Origin: an uncultured Victivallales bacterium
GTDB lineage: Bacteria > Verrucomicrobiota > Lentisphaeria > Oligosphaerales > JAFGRS01
Length of the DNA: 14,189 nucleotides
NCBI GenBank assembly: GCA_903834675.1
Contig: CAILKC010000159.1
Span: forward strand, 1-14,189
Reading direction: 5' to 3'
The notes beneath the pieces were generated by a model. That model ran no database searches. It was not told where the DNA came from and saw nothing but the letters and a program-made list of their open reading frames with translations. Below, piece by piece: positions 1 to 6,668 of this stretch; the stretch's first letter is position 1, and the number at the start of each line of letters is the position of its first letter. Both the position numbers and the translations under genes were made by a program.

Positions 1-203
1 GCAACGCCCTGGGAATAGGATAGTTATGGGTTTGAGCCCTGTAGGGGCGAGCTATCTGCCCTCGGTTCGCGCTGAGGTCGCATAGGCCGCCCCTTCAGGG
101 CTCAATCTGTGGGGTGAACTGGTACCCAGGGCGTTGCCCTCGGCGCCCAAAGCGCCCCTTTGGGGCTGAATACCTCGGCCCATCCTTATTGCACAGGTCG
201 CTT
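1..203. repeat. Left compound palindromic repeat (REP-like)
   Basis: A noncoding block made of several short hairpin units. Positions 1-75 recur at 14115-14189 in the same orientation with one mismatch (C at 63, A at 14177). This unit contains a GCCC/GGGC hairpin nested inside a GATAG/CTATC stem. Further units follow, with GCCC-cttca-GGGC and CCCC-ttt-GGGG hairpins and an inverted copy of the CCCAGGGC-type palindrome near 125-141. The block ends with the 18-nt motif TCCTTATTGCACAGGTCG (183-200), found in inverted orientation at 14053-14070. The look is that of dispersed REP elements in GC-rich genomes. No transposase gene is present in the window. Short open frames here are not convincing genes. 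Confidence 0.8.
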
Positions 204-310
204 TTTTTTGCGGCGCCATCCCGAGGTTTGGAGGGCAAGTACGGGGGCGGCTCCGCCGACCCGGCCCGCCGCCGTCTGGGTAGAGCGCCCCGCCGGGCGG
301 CGCACCGGCG

Positions 311-377
311 TCAAGCTAAACGGTGGGGGCGCAAAGCTGTGTCAAGCCACAGCAGTCCATAGCTAGGCCTGTCGGCC
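311..377 (+). promoter_or_regulatory. Weak resemblance to a c-di-GMP-I (GEMM) riboswitch core
   Basis: The leader contains AGCTAAAC (314-321), then GCGCAAAGCT (about 329-338), and further on ATAGCTAGGCCTGTCGG (359-375). GEMM riboswitches have the order GGC-AAACC, hairpin, GACGCAAAGCC, then a segment like ATAGCCGGGCTGCCG, and they often precede pilus and secretion genes. Here AGC (314-316) could pair with GCT (336-338), as GGC/GCC does in the family. Against the call, the hairpin with a GNRA loop between AAAC and GCAAAG is essentially missing, and GCTGTG (336-341) can instead form a 6-bp hairpin with CACAGC (348-353). This is a suggestion only. Confidence 0.2.
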
Positions 378-403
378 GGCGCGGTCTGGGACTGAGTTCG
401 GGC

Positions 404-421
404 GGCAGGACTGCTCTTGCC
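404..421 (+). other. Small leader hairpin
   Basis: GGCAGGA (404-410) pairs with TCTTGCC (415-421) around a CTGC loop. This gives a 7-bp stem with one G-T pair. No T-tract follows, so it is not an intrinsic terminator. It may be part of a folded 5' leader. Confidence 0.35.
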
Positions 422-549
422 CTCCAGTTGAGCCCCCGGCGCAGGCGGAACAAAGCGAAGATCGCGGTCAAGTCTCATACAAGGGTTCAGGGTTCTCATA
501 CCAGCAAACCCCTACGGAACTGACATGTGCCCCGGCGACTCCAGCGCGC

Positions 550-578
550 TTGCATCTTCACGATAGGTTCCGTAAGTT
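550..578 (+). promoter_or_regulatory. Possible weak sigma70-type promoter for the gsp operon
   Basis: TTGCAT (550-555) and TAAGTT (573-578) are separated by 17 bp. Each matches three of six consensus bases. Initiation near 584 would leave a leader of roughly 20 nt before the ATG at 606. The -10 overlaps the right arm of the 8-bp inverted repeat (567-574), so a repressor at that dyad could block it. The match is weak and could be chance. Confidence 0.2.
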
Positions 579-605
579 CTCCCCCGGCAGGTTGCGGATG
601 CACCT

Positions 606-1049
606 ATGACGAGTCTCTTCACCAGCAGTCGGAACGGCGTACGTCCCGGGAGCGCGCTCCGGGCGGGCGGCGGCTTCACGTTGCTGGAGGTGATCATAGC
701 TGCGGCGGTTCTGGCGTTGGCGGTGGTCATGAGTGTCGGGATCATGGGTGGGGCGCGGGCGCGGATCCTGCGGGCCGAGTCGCGTTGGGGGCGGCAGCAT
801 CTGCTCTCGCAAGCCGCCGAGATCTACCTTCTGGGGGGGGCCAACGCCGAGTTGCCGTCCGGCTTGTTACCGGAGGGTTTTTCCAGCACCTGCACCCTGG
901 CTCCTGTCGACGATCTGAGCGAAGAGGACATGGAACCTCAGCAGGGCTGGATACTGGGCCGCTTCCACGTCTGCGTTTACGACGCGGCGGGCGATCTCAT
1001 GGCCGAGTGTCGGGTGGAGAAACTGGTGCGTGAGGAGGACTGTGAATAG
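606..1049 (+). CDS. gspI: Type II secretion minor pseudopilin, GspI-like
   Basis: A 147-residue prepilin-like protein. A basic 23-residue leader ends in Gly23, followed by the mature N-terminus Phe24-Thr-Leu-Leu-Glu28, then a hydrophobic helix to about residue 45. This is the classic prepilin peptidase and N-methylation site with Glu at mature position 5. The mature length of about 124 residues fits GspI. Pseudopilins assemble into the periplasmic pseudopilus that drives substrates through the secretin, and GspI belongs to the tip complex with J and K. The gene is first of an I-J-K run and its 3' end overlaps gspJ. No strong Shine-Dalgarno sequence precedes the ATG. GspH is the main alternative; gene order and size favour GspI. 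Confidence 0.82.
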   Translation: MTSLFTSSRNGVRPGSALRAGGGFTLLEVIIAAAVLALAVVMSVGIMGGARARILRAESRWGRQHLLSQAAEIYLLGGANAELPSGLLPEGFSSTCTLAPVDDLSEEDMEPQQGWILGRFHVCVYDAAGDLMAECRVEKLVREEDCE

Positions 1050-1755
1050 GCCTCCTCGCATCCGCCGCCGGAGTTGCCAGACGTCGGCCACGGCGTGCCG
1101 CCGGGGGGCGGCGCGCTTTACCTTGCTCGAGGTGATCATCGCGATCACCCTGCTTCTGCTGATCGTGGTGGCGCTGGTGAGTTTTGGTCGCGAGATGGCC
1201 CGCAGTTGGGAGAAGCTGCGCGGTGAACACGCTCGTTTCAGGGCCTTGTTGACCTTGGACCGCGCCTTGGACGGTCTGCTCAGCAACGCGGTGCCGTTCA
1301 CCTGGCCGAACGAAGACGGCGAAGCGGTTCCCTTCTTTGTGGGAGAAGCGGCGTATCTCCGTCTGGTGAGTCTGCATCCGGTCACCCAGGTGGACGAGGG
1401 GGCGTTGCGTTTTGCCGAGGTGTTTGTGCGTGACGGCTTCCTGGAGGTGGCCTACACGGTCCGGCCCTACCGCGGCGCGGTGGAGGACAGTGAGCAGGTC
1501 CGCACCACGGTACTGGCGTCCGGGGTGGAGCGGGTGGAGTTCGCTTACGCCGACTGGAGCGGCGACGAGTCCGGCGACTGGGGGAACCGGCTGTTGTGGA
1601 CGGACGAGTGGGAGGCCGAGCGCAGTGAGCTTCCTCTGGCGGTGATGGTGACGGTACGGTGGGAGGATGGGCGGGTTGAGTCGTGGCTGCGGCGTCTGGC
1701 ATCAGGGTATCGGGAGCGCTGGGGCAAATGGGAACCCGCCAAGAAGCAGGACTAG
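1042..1755 (+). CDS. gspJ: Type II secretion minor pseudopilin, GspJ-like
   Basis: About 237 residues from the GTG at 1042, which overlaps the end of gspI by 8 nt and has AGGAGG at 1033-1038. An in-frame GTG at 1030 is an alternative start. After a very basic leader comes Arg25, then Phe26-Thr-Leu-Leu-Glu30 and a hydrophobic helix of about 20 residues, then a soluble domain of about 190 residues. GspJ forms the pseudopilus tip with GspI and GspK. The residue before the cleavage point is Arg, not the usual Gly, with the nearest Gly at -4; this is unusual for classical prepilin peptidase substrates. The size and the position between I and K fit GspJ. Confidence 0.82.
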   Translation: MNRPPRIRRRSCQTSATACRRGAARFTLLEVIIAITLLLLIVVALVSFGREMARSWEKLRGEHARFRALLTLDRALDGLLSNAVPFTWPNEDGEAVPFFVGEAAYLRLVSLHPVTQVDEGALRFAEVFVRDGFLEVAYTVRPYRGAVEDSEQVRTTVLASGVERVEFAYADWSGDESGDWGNRLLWTDEWEAERSELPLAVMVTVRWEDGRVESWLRRLASGYRERWGKWEPAKKQD

Positions 1756-2789
1756 GCCGGCTGCCGGGAGGTGTTCGGGGCGGTTACCGCCGGCGGGCGC
1801 CCGCGTCGGCGCGCGGCATGGCGCTGGTGGTGGTCATGGGGACGGCGGCCATCGCCGCGGTCATGGCCGCGCACGTCATGCTGTTGAGTGAGACGGTGGC
1901 GCGCGAGTCGGCGGTGGCGGCTGAGCGTCAGGCCCTGCGTTACGCGGCGGAATCGGCGGCTGACCGCGCCTTCTGGCGGCATCTCGTCGACCGGCGGCTC
2001 TATGCGGACCGCACGCTCGGGGTGCCGTCCGCCGAGCGCGAGGCGAAACAGGCCGAGGCCTGGATGATGGATGGGCGCCCGCACCGCATCGAGGGCACGA
2101 CCTGTACGGTCCGTCTGTACGACGCGCTCCAGGGCATCAGCTTCGCGGGCAATCAACCCGGCCAGGAACTGCGCGAGCAGGGCGATCCCGAAGACAATGA
2201 ACAGCGCGAGGCGATAGACACCTTCCTGGACATCGTGGCCGACTATGTGGACCCCGACGATCAGACGCACCTGCGGGGGATGGAGCGGGGTGGGTACGAG
2301 GCGGAGGGCTGGCCGGGCCTGCCGCGCGATGCGCCGCTGCAATTCCGGGAGGAGATTTACTGGTTGCCGGGGTGGCGCGAGGTCCTCTACGGTCCCGTGC
2401 AGATCATCCCGCCGCCTGGCATCAACACCGCGCCACGACAGGGCGCTGCCTCCAAGCCGCCTTTTTTCTCCAGTGCGCCCGCACTCATTCAGCGGGTGTT
2501 ACGCTGTTCCGATGCTGAGCGTGAGCTGATCCTGGCGGCGCGCGCGGCCTGCGTGCAGGACGGTATGACTCTGGACGTATCGCTGAATGATCCCGAGCTG
2601 CTGGGGCGCATTCGCAGCAGCTTTTCGCTGACCGAGTCGGTGGCGGTTTCCGTGGTGGTGGACGCGGTCTCGGCCTCTGGTATCGCGGGGCGTCTGAGCG
2701 TCACCCGCATCAGCGATCTCAGTCGTCCGGACGCCTACAGCGACAGCGCCCGCCAGGCATGGGCCTTGTGGTGCCGCCAATGGGAGTGA
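1728..2789 (+). CDS. gspK: Type II secretion minor pseudopilin GspK
   Basis: About 353 residues from the ATG at 1728, which overlaps gspJ by 28 nt and has GGGG just upstream. An in-frame ATG at 1683 would give a longer form buried in gspJ. A basic leader ends in Gly30, followed by Met31-Ala-Leu-Val-Val and a hydrophobic helix to about residue 53. The mature N-terminus lacks Glu5, which is the known GspK exception among pseudopilins. The segment after the helix (Glu-Arg-Gln-Ala-Leu-Arg-Tyr-Ala-Ala-Glu-Ser) is GspK-like, and the large soluble domain of about 300 residues fits the bulky tip subunit that caps the pseudopilus. The tight I-J-K packing ends here: the next gene starts about 200 bp later. 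Confidence 0.85.
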   Translation: MGTRQEAGLGRLPGGVRGGYRRRAPASARGMALVVVMGTAAIAAVMAAHVMLLSETVARESAVAAERQALRYAAESAADRAFWRHLVDRRLYADRTLGVPSAEREAKQAEAWMMDGRPHRIEGTTCTVRLYDALQGISFAGNQPGQELREQGDPEDNEQREAIDTFLDIVADYVDPDDQTHLRGMERGGYEAEGWPGLPRDAPLQFREEIYWLPGWREVLYGPVQIIPPPGINTAPRQGAASKPPFFSSAPALIQRVLRCSDAERELILAARAACVQDGMTLDVSLNDPELLGRIRSSFSLTESVAVSVVVDAVSASGIAGRLSVTRISDLSRPDAYSDSARQAWALWCRQWE

Positions 2790-2992
2790 CGGCAGCGCTT
2801 GCCGTGGCCTGGCTGAGTCCTGTCCGGTGGAGCGGCCGTGGCGGCCGAATGTCGGGTTGGGTGGCTTGCGTTGGGGCGCCTGGACGATACGTTTGCCTGG
2901 GTTGCGGGTGGGCTGGGTCTGCACGGCGATACCTCTGGGCCGCAGCGCCCCGTGCGCGGGCCTGGTCGGCGTGGTGTACGGGTCGGAGTGCT
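2790..2992. other. Gap between gspK and mlaE
   Basis: These 203 bp have no convincing gene. The mlaE frame stays open upstream into gspK, but the extension is rich in Trp, Arg, Cys and Gly and unlike any MlaE N-terminus. Another frame gives an open stretch that stops inside mlaE with no recognisable domain. Some MlaE relatives carry an N-terminal STAS domain. I looked for one in all three forward frames and saw none. I see no clear terminator or promoter here. Confidence 0.5.
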
Positions 2993-3769
2993 ATGGTGTT
3001 TTTTGACGGACTGCAGCGGCTGGGTTGCAGCGCCCTACGCCGCCTTGGCCACGTGGGGCGCATGGGGTTGTTTCTGGTCAACGCCCTGGCCTGTGCGCTG
3101 ACTCCACCCTGGAAGTCGCGGCTTTTCCTGCGTCGGCTGCACTTCATCGGGGCGCAATCGGCGCCGCTCGTCCTGCTGACCGGCGCCTTCACGGGGATGG
3201 TCCTGTCGCTGCAGGGTTTCTATGCTTTGAACCGATTTGGTTCCGACGCCTTTCTCGGTCCGTTGGTGGCCATGTCACTGGTTCGTGAGCTTGGACCGGT
3301 GCTGTCGGCGCTGATGGTGACCGGCCGGGCGGGCTCGGCGATCACCGCCGAGATCGGGATCATGCGCATCGGCGAGCAACTGGATGCCATGGAGTTGATG
3401 GGGCTCAACCCGTTTCGCTACGTGGTTGTGCCGAACCTGCTTGCCGCATTGGTGGCGATGCCTCTGCTCACCGGCATGTTCGATGTGGCCGGCATCTGGG
3501 GCGGTTACCTGATCGGCGTCCACACCCTCGGGCTCAATGGCGGGACTTACCTGGCGGAGATCGCCCAGCACCTGCAATGGCGCGACATCCTGGGGGGCGT
3601 CTGGAAATCTCTGACCTTCGGCGCGATCATCTGCTGGGTCAGTTGCTATAAGGGCTACCACGCGGGTTTCGGCGCCGAGGGAGTCAGCCGGGCCACGACT
3701 CAGGCTGTCGTCTTGTCGTCCGTTCTGATCCTGGTCTGGGATTATTTTATGACCGCAGCCCTGTTTTGA
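2993..3769 (+). CDS. mlaE: MlaE-family ABC permease, phospholipid transport
   Basis: Inner-membrane permease of the MlaFED complex, which moves phospholipids between the inner membrane and periplasmic carriers. From the ATG at 2993 the protein is 258 residues, close to the usual length of about 260, with GGAG four bases upstream of the start. A longer open frame from 2759 is rejected because the extra residues do not look like protein. The family's central signature is clear: Arg98-Glu-Leu-Gly-Pro followed by ALMVTGRAGSAITAEIG and then EQLDAMELMGLNPFRYVVVP. Several hydrophobic segments flank it. The gene starts a compact run E-F-D-C-A; mlaF follows after 9 nt. No mlaB gene is present. Confidence 0.94.
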   Translation: MVFFDGLQRLGCSALRRLGHVGRMGLFLVNALACALTPPWKSRLFLRRLHFIGAQSAPLVLLTGAFTGMVLSLQGFYALNRFGSDAFLGPLVAMSLVRELGPVLSALMVTGRAGSAITAEIGIMRIGEQLDAMELMGLNPFRYVVVPNLLAALVAMPLLTGMFDVAGIWGGYLIGVHTLGLNGGTYLAEIAQHLQWRDILGGVWKSLTFGAIICWVSCYKGYHAGFGAEGVSRATTQAVVLSSVLILVWDYFMTAALF

Positions 3770-3778
3770 TGAACCCCC

Positions 3779-4537
3779 ATGATTCGTGTCTCTGATGTAC
3801 ACAAAGAGTTTGACGGTGTGACCGTGCTGGACGGCGTCTCGATCGCGGTTCCGCCGGGGCAGTTCATTGCCCTCATCGGCCGCAGCGGCCATGGCAAGAG
3901 CGTGCTGCTGCGGCACCTGGCCGGCATGCTGCATCCTGATCGTGGGCAGGTGCTGGTGGATGGGCATGACCTGGCGACGCTGAGTCTGCATGAGTTGCGG
4001 CGGTTGCGGCGCCGGTTTGGCTTCGTGTTCCAGGGCGGGGCGCTGTTCGATTCCATGACGGTATTCGACAATGTGGCCTTTCCGCTACGGGAGTGCCTGC
4101 GGCTGCCTGAGGCCGTCGTGCGGGAGCGGGCTCTGGCGGCCTTGGACCAGGTCGGCCTGAGCGGTTCCGAGGCCAAGATGCCGGCGCAGATCAGTGGTGG
4201 CATGGGCAAGCGGGCGGCGCTGGCGCGGGCGCTGGTGCTACAGCCGCAGATTCTCTTTTTTGATGAACCGACCACGGGGTTGGACCCGATCACGGCGCAG
4301 TCGATTCTTGACCTGATCTCGCGGTGTCACCGGGCCCTGGGCTTTACGGGCGTGATCGTCAGCCACCAGATTCCGCGGGTTTTCGACATCGTGCAGCAGG
4401 TCGTCGTTCTGCATCGTGGGCGCCTTCGTTTCAGCGGAACGCCCGAGCAACTCCGGGAGTCCAAGGACGAGGTTGTCCTGGGCCTGTTGGGGGCCGACGA
4501 TGTGCCGCTTACCGACGCCGCCGGGGCCAGAAGATAA
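3779..4537 (+). CDS. mlaF: MlaF-family ABC transporter ATPase
   Basis: Cytoplasmic ATPase powering the Mla permease. It has 252 residues with all ABC motifs in order: Walker A Gly34-Arg-Ser-Gly-His-Gly-Lys40-Ser41, Q-loop Gln85, signature Ser139-Gly-Gly-Met142 followed by GKRAALARAL, Walker B ending Asp162-Glu163, then PTTGLDP, and switch His196. The ISGGM form with RAALARA is typical of the MlaF/Mkl branch. His196 is followed by Gln where many relatives have Asp. The 9-nt spacer after mlaE has no clear Shine-Dalgarno sequence, so translation may depend on coupling to mlaE. Confidence 0.95.
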   Translation: MIRVSDVHKEFDGVTVLDGVSIAVPPGQFIALIGRSGHGKSVLLRHLAGMLHPDRGQVLVDGHDLATLSLHELRRLRRRFGFVFQGGALFDSMTVFDNVAFPLRECLRLPEAVVRERALAALDQVGLSGSEAKMPAQISGGMGKRAALARALVLQPQILFFDEPTTGLDPITAQSILDLISRCHRALGFTGVIVSHQIPRVFDIVQQVVVLHRGRLRFSGTPEQLRESKDEVVLGLLGADDVPLTDAAGARR

Positions 4538-4549
4538 GGAGAGCGCAGG

Positions 4550-4996
4550 GTGATTAACCGTCGCGGTGTGGAGATCATGGTGGGAGTCTTTGTCTTGGCT
4601 GGCGTGGCCGCCCTGGCGCACCTGTCCGTTGGGTTGGCGCGGCGTGAAGCGGTGCGTGGCAAGGGCTACCACGTCAAGGCGGTGTTCAGCGATCTTGGCG
4701 GGCTGCGCGCCGGTGCGGCCGTGAGCGTGGCGGGGGTCGATGTGGGCAGCGTTACCCGCATCGCTCTGAAGGATTACCAGGGCGAAGTCAGCCTTTACAT
4801 CGATGCGCGGGTGAAGCTTCAGGTCGACTCCATCGCCTCGATCCGCACGCGGGGCCTGATCGGCGAGAAGTTCATCGCCATCAGTCCGGGGGGCGATGCG
4901 GAGATGTTGTCAGAGGGCAGTTCGATCCTTGAGACGGAACCCGCGGTCGACATTGAGCAGTTGATCTCGAAGTTTGTTTTCGGTAAGAAGGACTGA
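4550..4996 (+). CDS. mlaD: MlaD-family MCE-domain protein
   Basis: Inner-membrane-anchored, periplasm-facing MCE protein that is expected to form a hexameric ring binding phospholipid above MlaFE. The start is GTG at 4550, set by AAGGAG (4536-4541) eight bases upstream; this site overlaps the mlaF stop codon. The 148 residues contain an N-terminal membrane helix (about 7-27) and one MCE domain (about 41-115), with VFSDLGGLRAGAAVSVAGVD and the pore-loop region TRGLIGEKFIAI around residues 100-111. It is shorter than the E. coli protein (183 residues), mostly at the C-terminal helix that lines the channel, so the lipid tunnel may be shorter. It ends in a short conserved-looking tail, QLISKFVFGKKD. 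Confidence 0.93.
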   Translation: MINRRGVEIMVGVFVLAGVAALAHLSVGLARREAVRGKGYHVKAVFSDLGGLRAGAAVSVAGVDVGSVTRIALKDYQGEVSLYIDARVKLQVDSIASIRTRGLIGEKFIAISPGGDAEMLSEGSSILETEPAVDIEQLISKFVFGKKD

Positions 4997-5011
4997 GTCG
5001 AAGGGTCTTGC

Positions 5012-5722
5012 GTGGGAGTCGTGACGATGATGGTGAGACGAATTGCAGGGGGCGCGGTGGTAGCGGGAATGGTCTGGCTGTCGGGCTGCGCCCTGGCGGC
5101 GGAGGGAGTTGGAGACGCGGCGCTGGCAAAGGCGCAGATCCAGGACACCTCGCGGAAGGTGATTGCGCTGTTCAAGAATCCTGCTCTGACCAAGCTGGAG
5201 AACCGCGATGCGCTGGTGAGTGAGTTGCGGGCCGTCCTCGATGAGCGTTTCGATTGGCCGACGATTGGTCGCTGGGTTTTGGCCACCAACCGGTCCCTGT
5301 TCAGCGACGCGCAGATCGACGAATTCGCCAAGCTTTTTGCGGACTACGCCGTGCTCTACTACCTGACGCAGATCAAACAGAACGTCACGGGAGACGATCC
5401 GGCGCTGGTGGACCAGGTGCGCATCGAGTACCGCGATGGCAAGCTCCGAGACGACGGCAGCCTGACCATCGATGTTCTGTTCACCTCTCCGAAAGGGGCT
5501 CAGGTCGTGACGGGATACACGTTGGTCTACGAGAAGGGCGGCGCCTCCTGGCGCGTGCGCAACTTCAGCGTGGAAGGCGTAAGTATCGTGCGCAACTGGC
5601 GCACCGAACTGGCGCCCATCAGGTCTCGGGAGAAGATTCTAGCTTTATTGAATGGCAAAGTCGCTGAACTGCGAGCGGCCCTGGCGGCGCCCGCGGTGAA
5701 ACAACCGGGAGACGGTGGATGA
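5012..5722 (+). CDS. mlaC: MlaC-family periplasmic phospholipid carrier, possible lipoprotein
   Basis: Carrier that shuttles phospholipid between MlaD and MlaA (Tol-Tol/Ttg2 family). It is 236 residues from the GTG at 5012 (AAGGG six bases upstream). ATGs at 5027 and 5030 are good alternatives with GGGAG upstream, and they give a more typical signal peptide starting MMVRR. The signal sequence contains Leu-Ser-Gly-Cys26, which satisfies the lipobox pattern, followed at once by Ala-Leu-Ala|Ala, a possible signal peptidase I site. It may therefore be a lipoprotein rather than the usual soluble carrier. The mature region has family traits such as RFDWPTIGRWVLATNR and FAKLFADYAVLYYL early, and VEGVSIVRNWRTEL late. 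Its stop overlaps the mlaA start. Confidence 0.87.
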   Translation: MGVVTMMVRRIAGGAVVAGMVWLSGCALAAEGVGDAALAKAQIQDTSRKVIALFKNPALTKLENRDALVSELRAVLDERFDWPTIGRWVLATNRSLFSDAQIDEFAKLFADYAVLYYLTQIKQNVTGDDPALVDQVRIEYRDGKLRDDGSLTIDVLFTSPKGAQVVTGYTLVYEKGGASWRVRNFSVEGVSIVRNWRTELAPIRSREKILALLNGKVAELRAALAAPAVKQPGDGG

Positions 5723-6462
5723 ACACAGGGATGCGTGTGGGTGCGAGGTTTTCCACGGTGGCGGCGTGGGCCGCTGTACTGGCGCTGACGATCTCCCTCG
5801 GTGCGAGGGCCCAGGAAGAGAGTGTGGCGGGACTGGACGACGAGAGTTCGACGGCAACGGTACGCGACCCCCTCAAGCTACTGAACCAAGGGGTGTATTC
5901 GGTCAACGACAGGCTGTACTTCTGGGTGCTGAAGCCGGTGGCCCGGGGCTATGCCTGGGCCATCCCACGCCCGGCGCGGCAAGGGATCCGGAACATCTTC
6001 ACCAACCTGGGCATGCCGCGCCGGGGGGTCAACTGCCTGCTGCAGGGGAAGCCCAAAGGCGCGGCGACCGAGGTCGGGCGCTTTGTCGTCAACACCACCG
6101 TCGGCTGCCTCGGGTTCATGGACTTTGCCGATCAGCGCTGTGGGTTGCAGGCCTATGATGAGGACTTCGGGCAGACGCTTGGCCGTTACGGCGTCGGCTA
6201 TGGGTTCTTCCTGAATCTGCCCCTGTTTGGCCCCTCCAACCCTCGCGATGCCGTAGGGCTGGTCGCGGACGCCTTCCTGGATCCCCTGACCTATCTTGTG
6301 GAGAGCCTGCCGGCGCGCCTCGGCATCGCCTTTGGCAGCGAGGTCAACGGCACCTCGCTGCGTCCCGGTGAGTACGAGAAGAGCAAGGAAACCGCGCTCA
6401 ATCACTACGTCTTCCTGCGCGAAGCCTACACCCAGCACCGGACCGAACAGATTCGGCGCTGA
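5719..6462 (+). CDS. mlaA: MlaA/VacJ-family outer-membrane phospholipid transport component
   Basis: Outer-membrane partner of the Mla pathway, which takes phospholipids from the outer leaflet and hands them to MlaC. It has 247 residues. The ATG overlaps the mlaC stop as ATGA, with GGGAG seven bases upstream, so translation is probably coupled. Family blocks are clear: Asp50-Pro-Leu followed by NQGVYSVNDRLYFWVLKP, then NIFTNLGMPRRGVNCLLQG, RFVVNTTVGCLGFMD, Glu148-Asp-Phe-Gly-Gln-Thr, and LPLFGPSNPRDAVG. The E. coli protein is a lipoprotein. Here the signal peptide ends Gly-Ala-Arg-Ala31|Gln with no cysteine, so it should be cut by signal peptidase I and not lipidated. It is the last gene of the Mla block. 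Confidence 0.95.
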   Translation: MNTGMRVGARFSTVAAWAAVLALTISLGARAQEESVAGLDDESSTATVRDPLKLLNQGVYSVNDRLYFWVLKPVARGYAWAIPRPARQGIRNIFTNLGMPRRGVNCLLQGKPKGAATEVGRFVVNTTVGCLGFMDFADQRCGLQAYDEDFGQTLGRYGVGYGFFLNLPLFGPSNPRDAVGLVADAFLDPLTYLVESLPARLGIAFGSEVNGTSLRPGEYEKSKETALNHYVFLREAYTQHRTEQIRR

Positions 6463-6668
6463 GGGCCACGGTCCAGGCCGGGCGGCAGCGGGTCCACCGG
6501 CTCCAAGACGGTGGGGGCCGGAGTGATTCCTTCGCAGCTTCTGAGGCATTACGGCCGTGCCCGGGGCGGGCTGGCAAATGCGAGGCTGCCGCGCTACGTT
6601 GTAGCCTTTGATGTCGCGGTTTTCCCTGGCCTAGTTTTGACCGTGCGCTGCGTGCTCCACGGACCGAC
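6463..6668. other. Gap between mlaA and gspL
   Basis: These 206 bp have no gene I can support. They contain a 6-bp stem CCACCG (6494-6499)/CGGTGG (6509-6514) with a 9-nt loop but no T-tract, so this is not a standard terminator. TTGATG (6608-6613) with TAGTTT (6632-6637) at 18 bp, or TTGACC (6637-6642), could be promoter pieces, but no good pair is visible. The length nearly equals that of the gap on the other side of the Mla block. Confidence 0.45.

Larger units (their letters stand above)
204..605. other. Structured GC-rich leader upstream of the secretion operon, no convincing gene
   Basis: About 400 bp between the left repeat and the first pseudopilin gene. It starts in an eight-T tract (202-209) and is rich in self-complementary segments: GGCGG-ct-CCGCC near 249-260, GCTGTG/CACAGC at 336-353, a 7-bp hairpin at 404-421, and an 8-bp inverted repeat at 513-520/567-574. 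The short open frames crossing it have compositions typical of chance frames in GC-rich DNA and no recognisable domain. The region most likely carries the promoter and 5' untranslated leader of the gsp operon. The exact transcription start is not evident. Confidence 0.55.

Noticed and set aside
1..203. CRISPR array
   Set aside because: The repeats are palindromic and compound with no regular spacers, and no cas genes are present.
114..523. Short open frames in the left repeat and leader
   Set aside because: They are Arg/Pro/Ala-rich, cross palindromic repeats and have no start-site support or domain.
2759..2992. 78-residue N-terminal extension of mlaE overlapping gspK
   Set aside because: The extra residues are rich in Trp, Arg and Cys, show no domain, and overlap gspK. 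The ATG at 2993 gives the normal MlaE length with GGAG upstream.
2838..3101. Small open frame between gspK and mlaE, considered as a STAS/MlaB remnant
   Set aside because: No STAS motif is visible, and half of the frame overlaps the well-supported mlaE.
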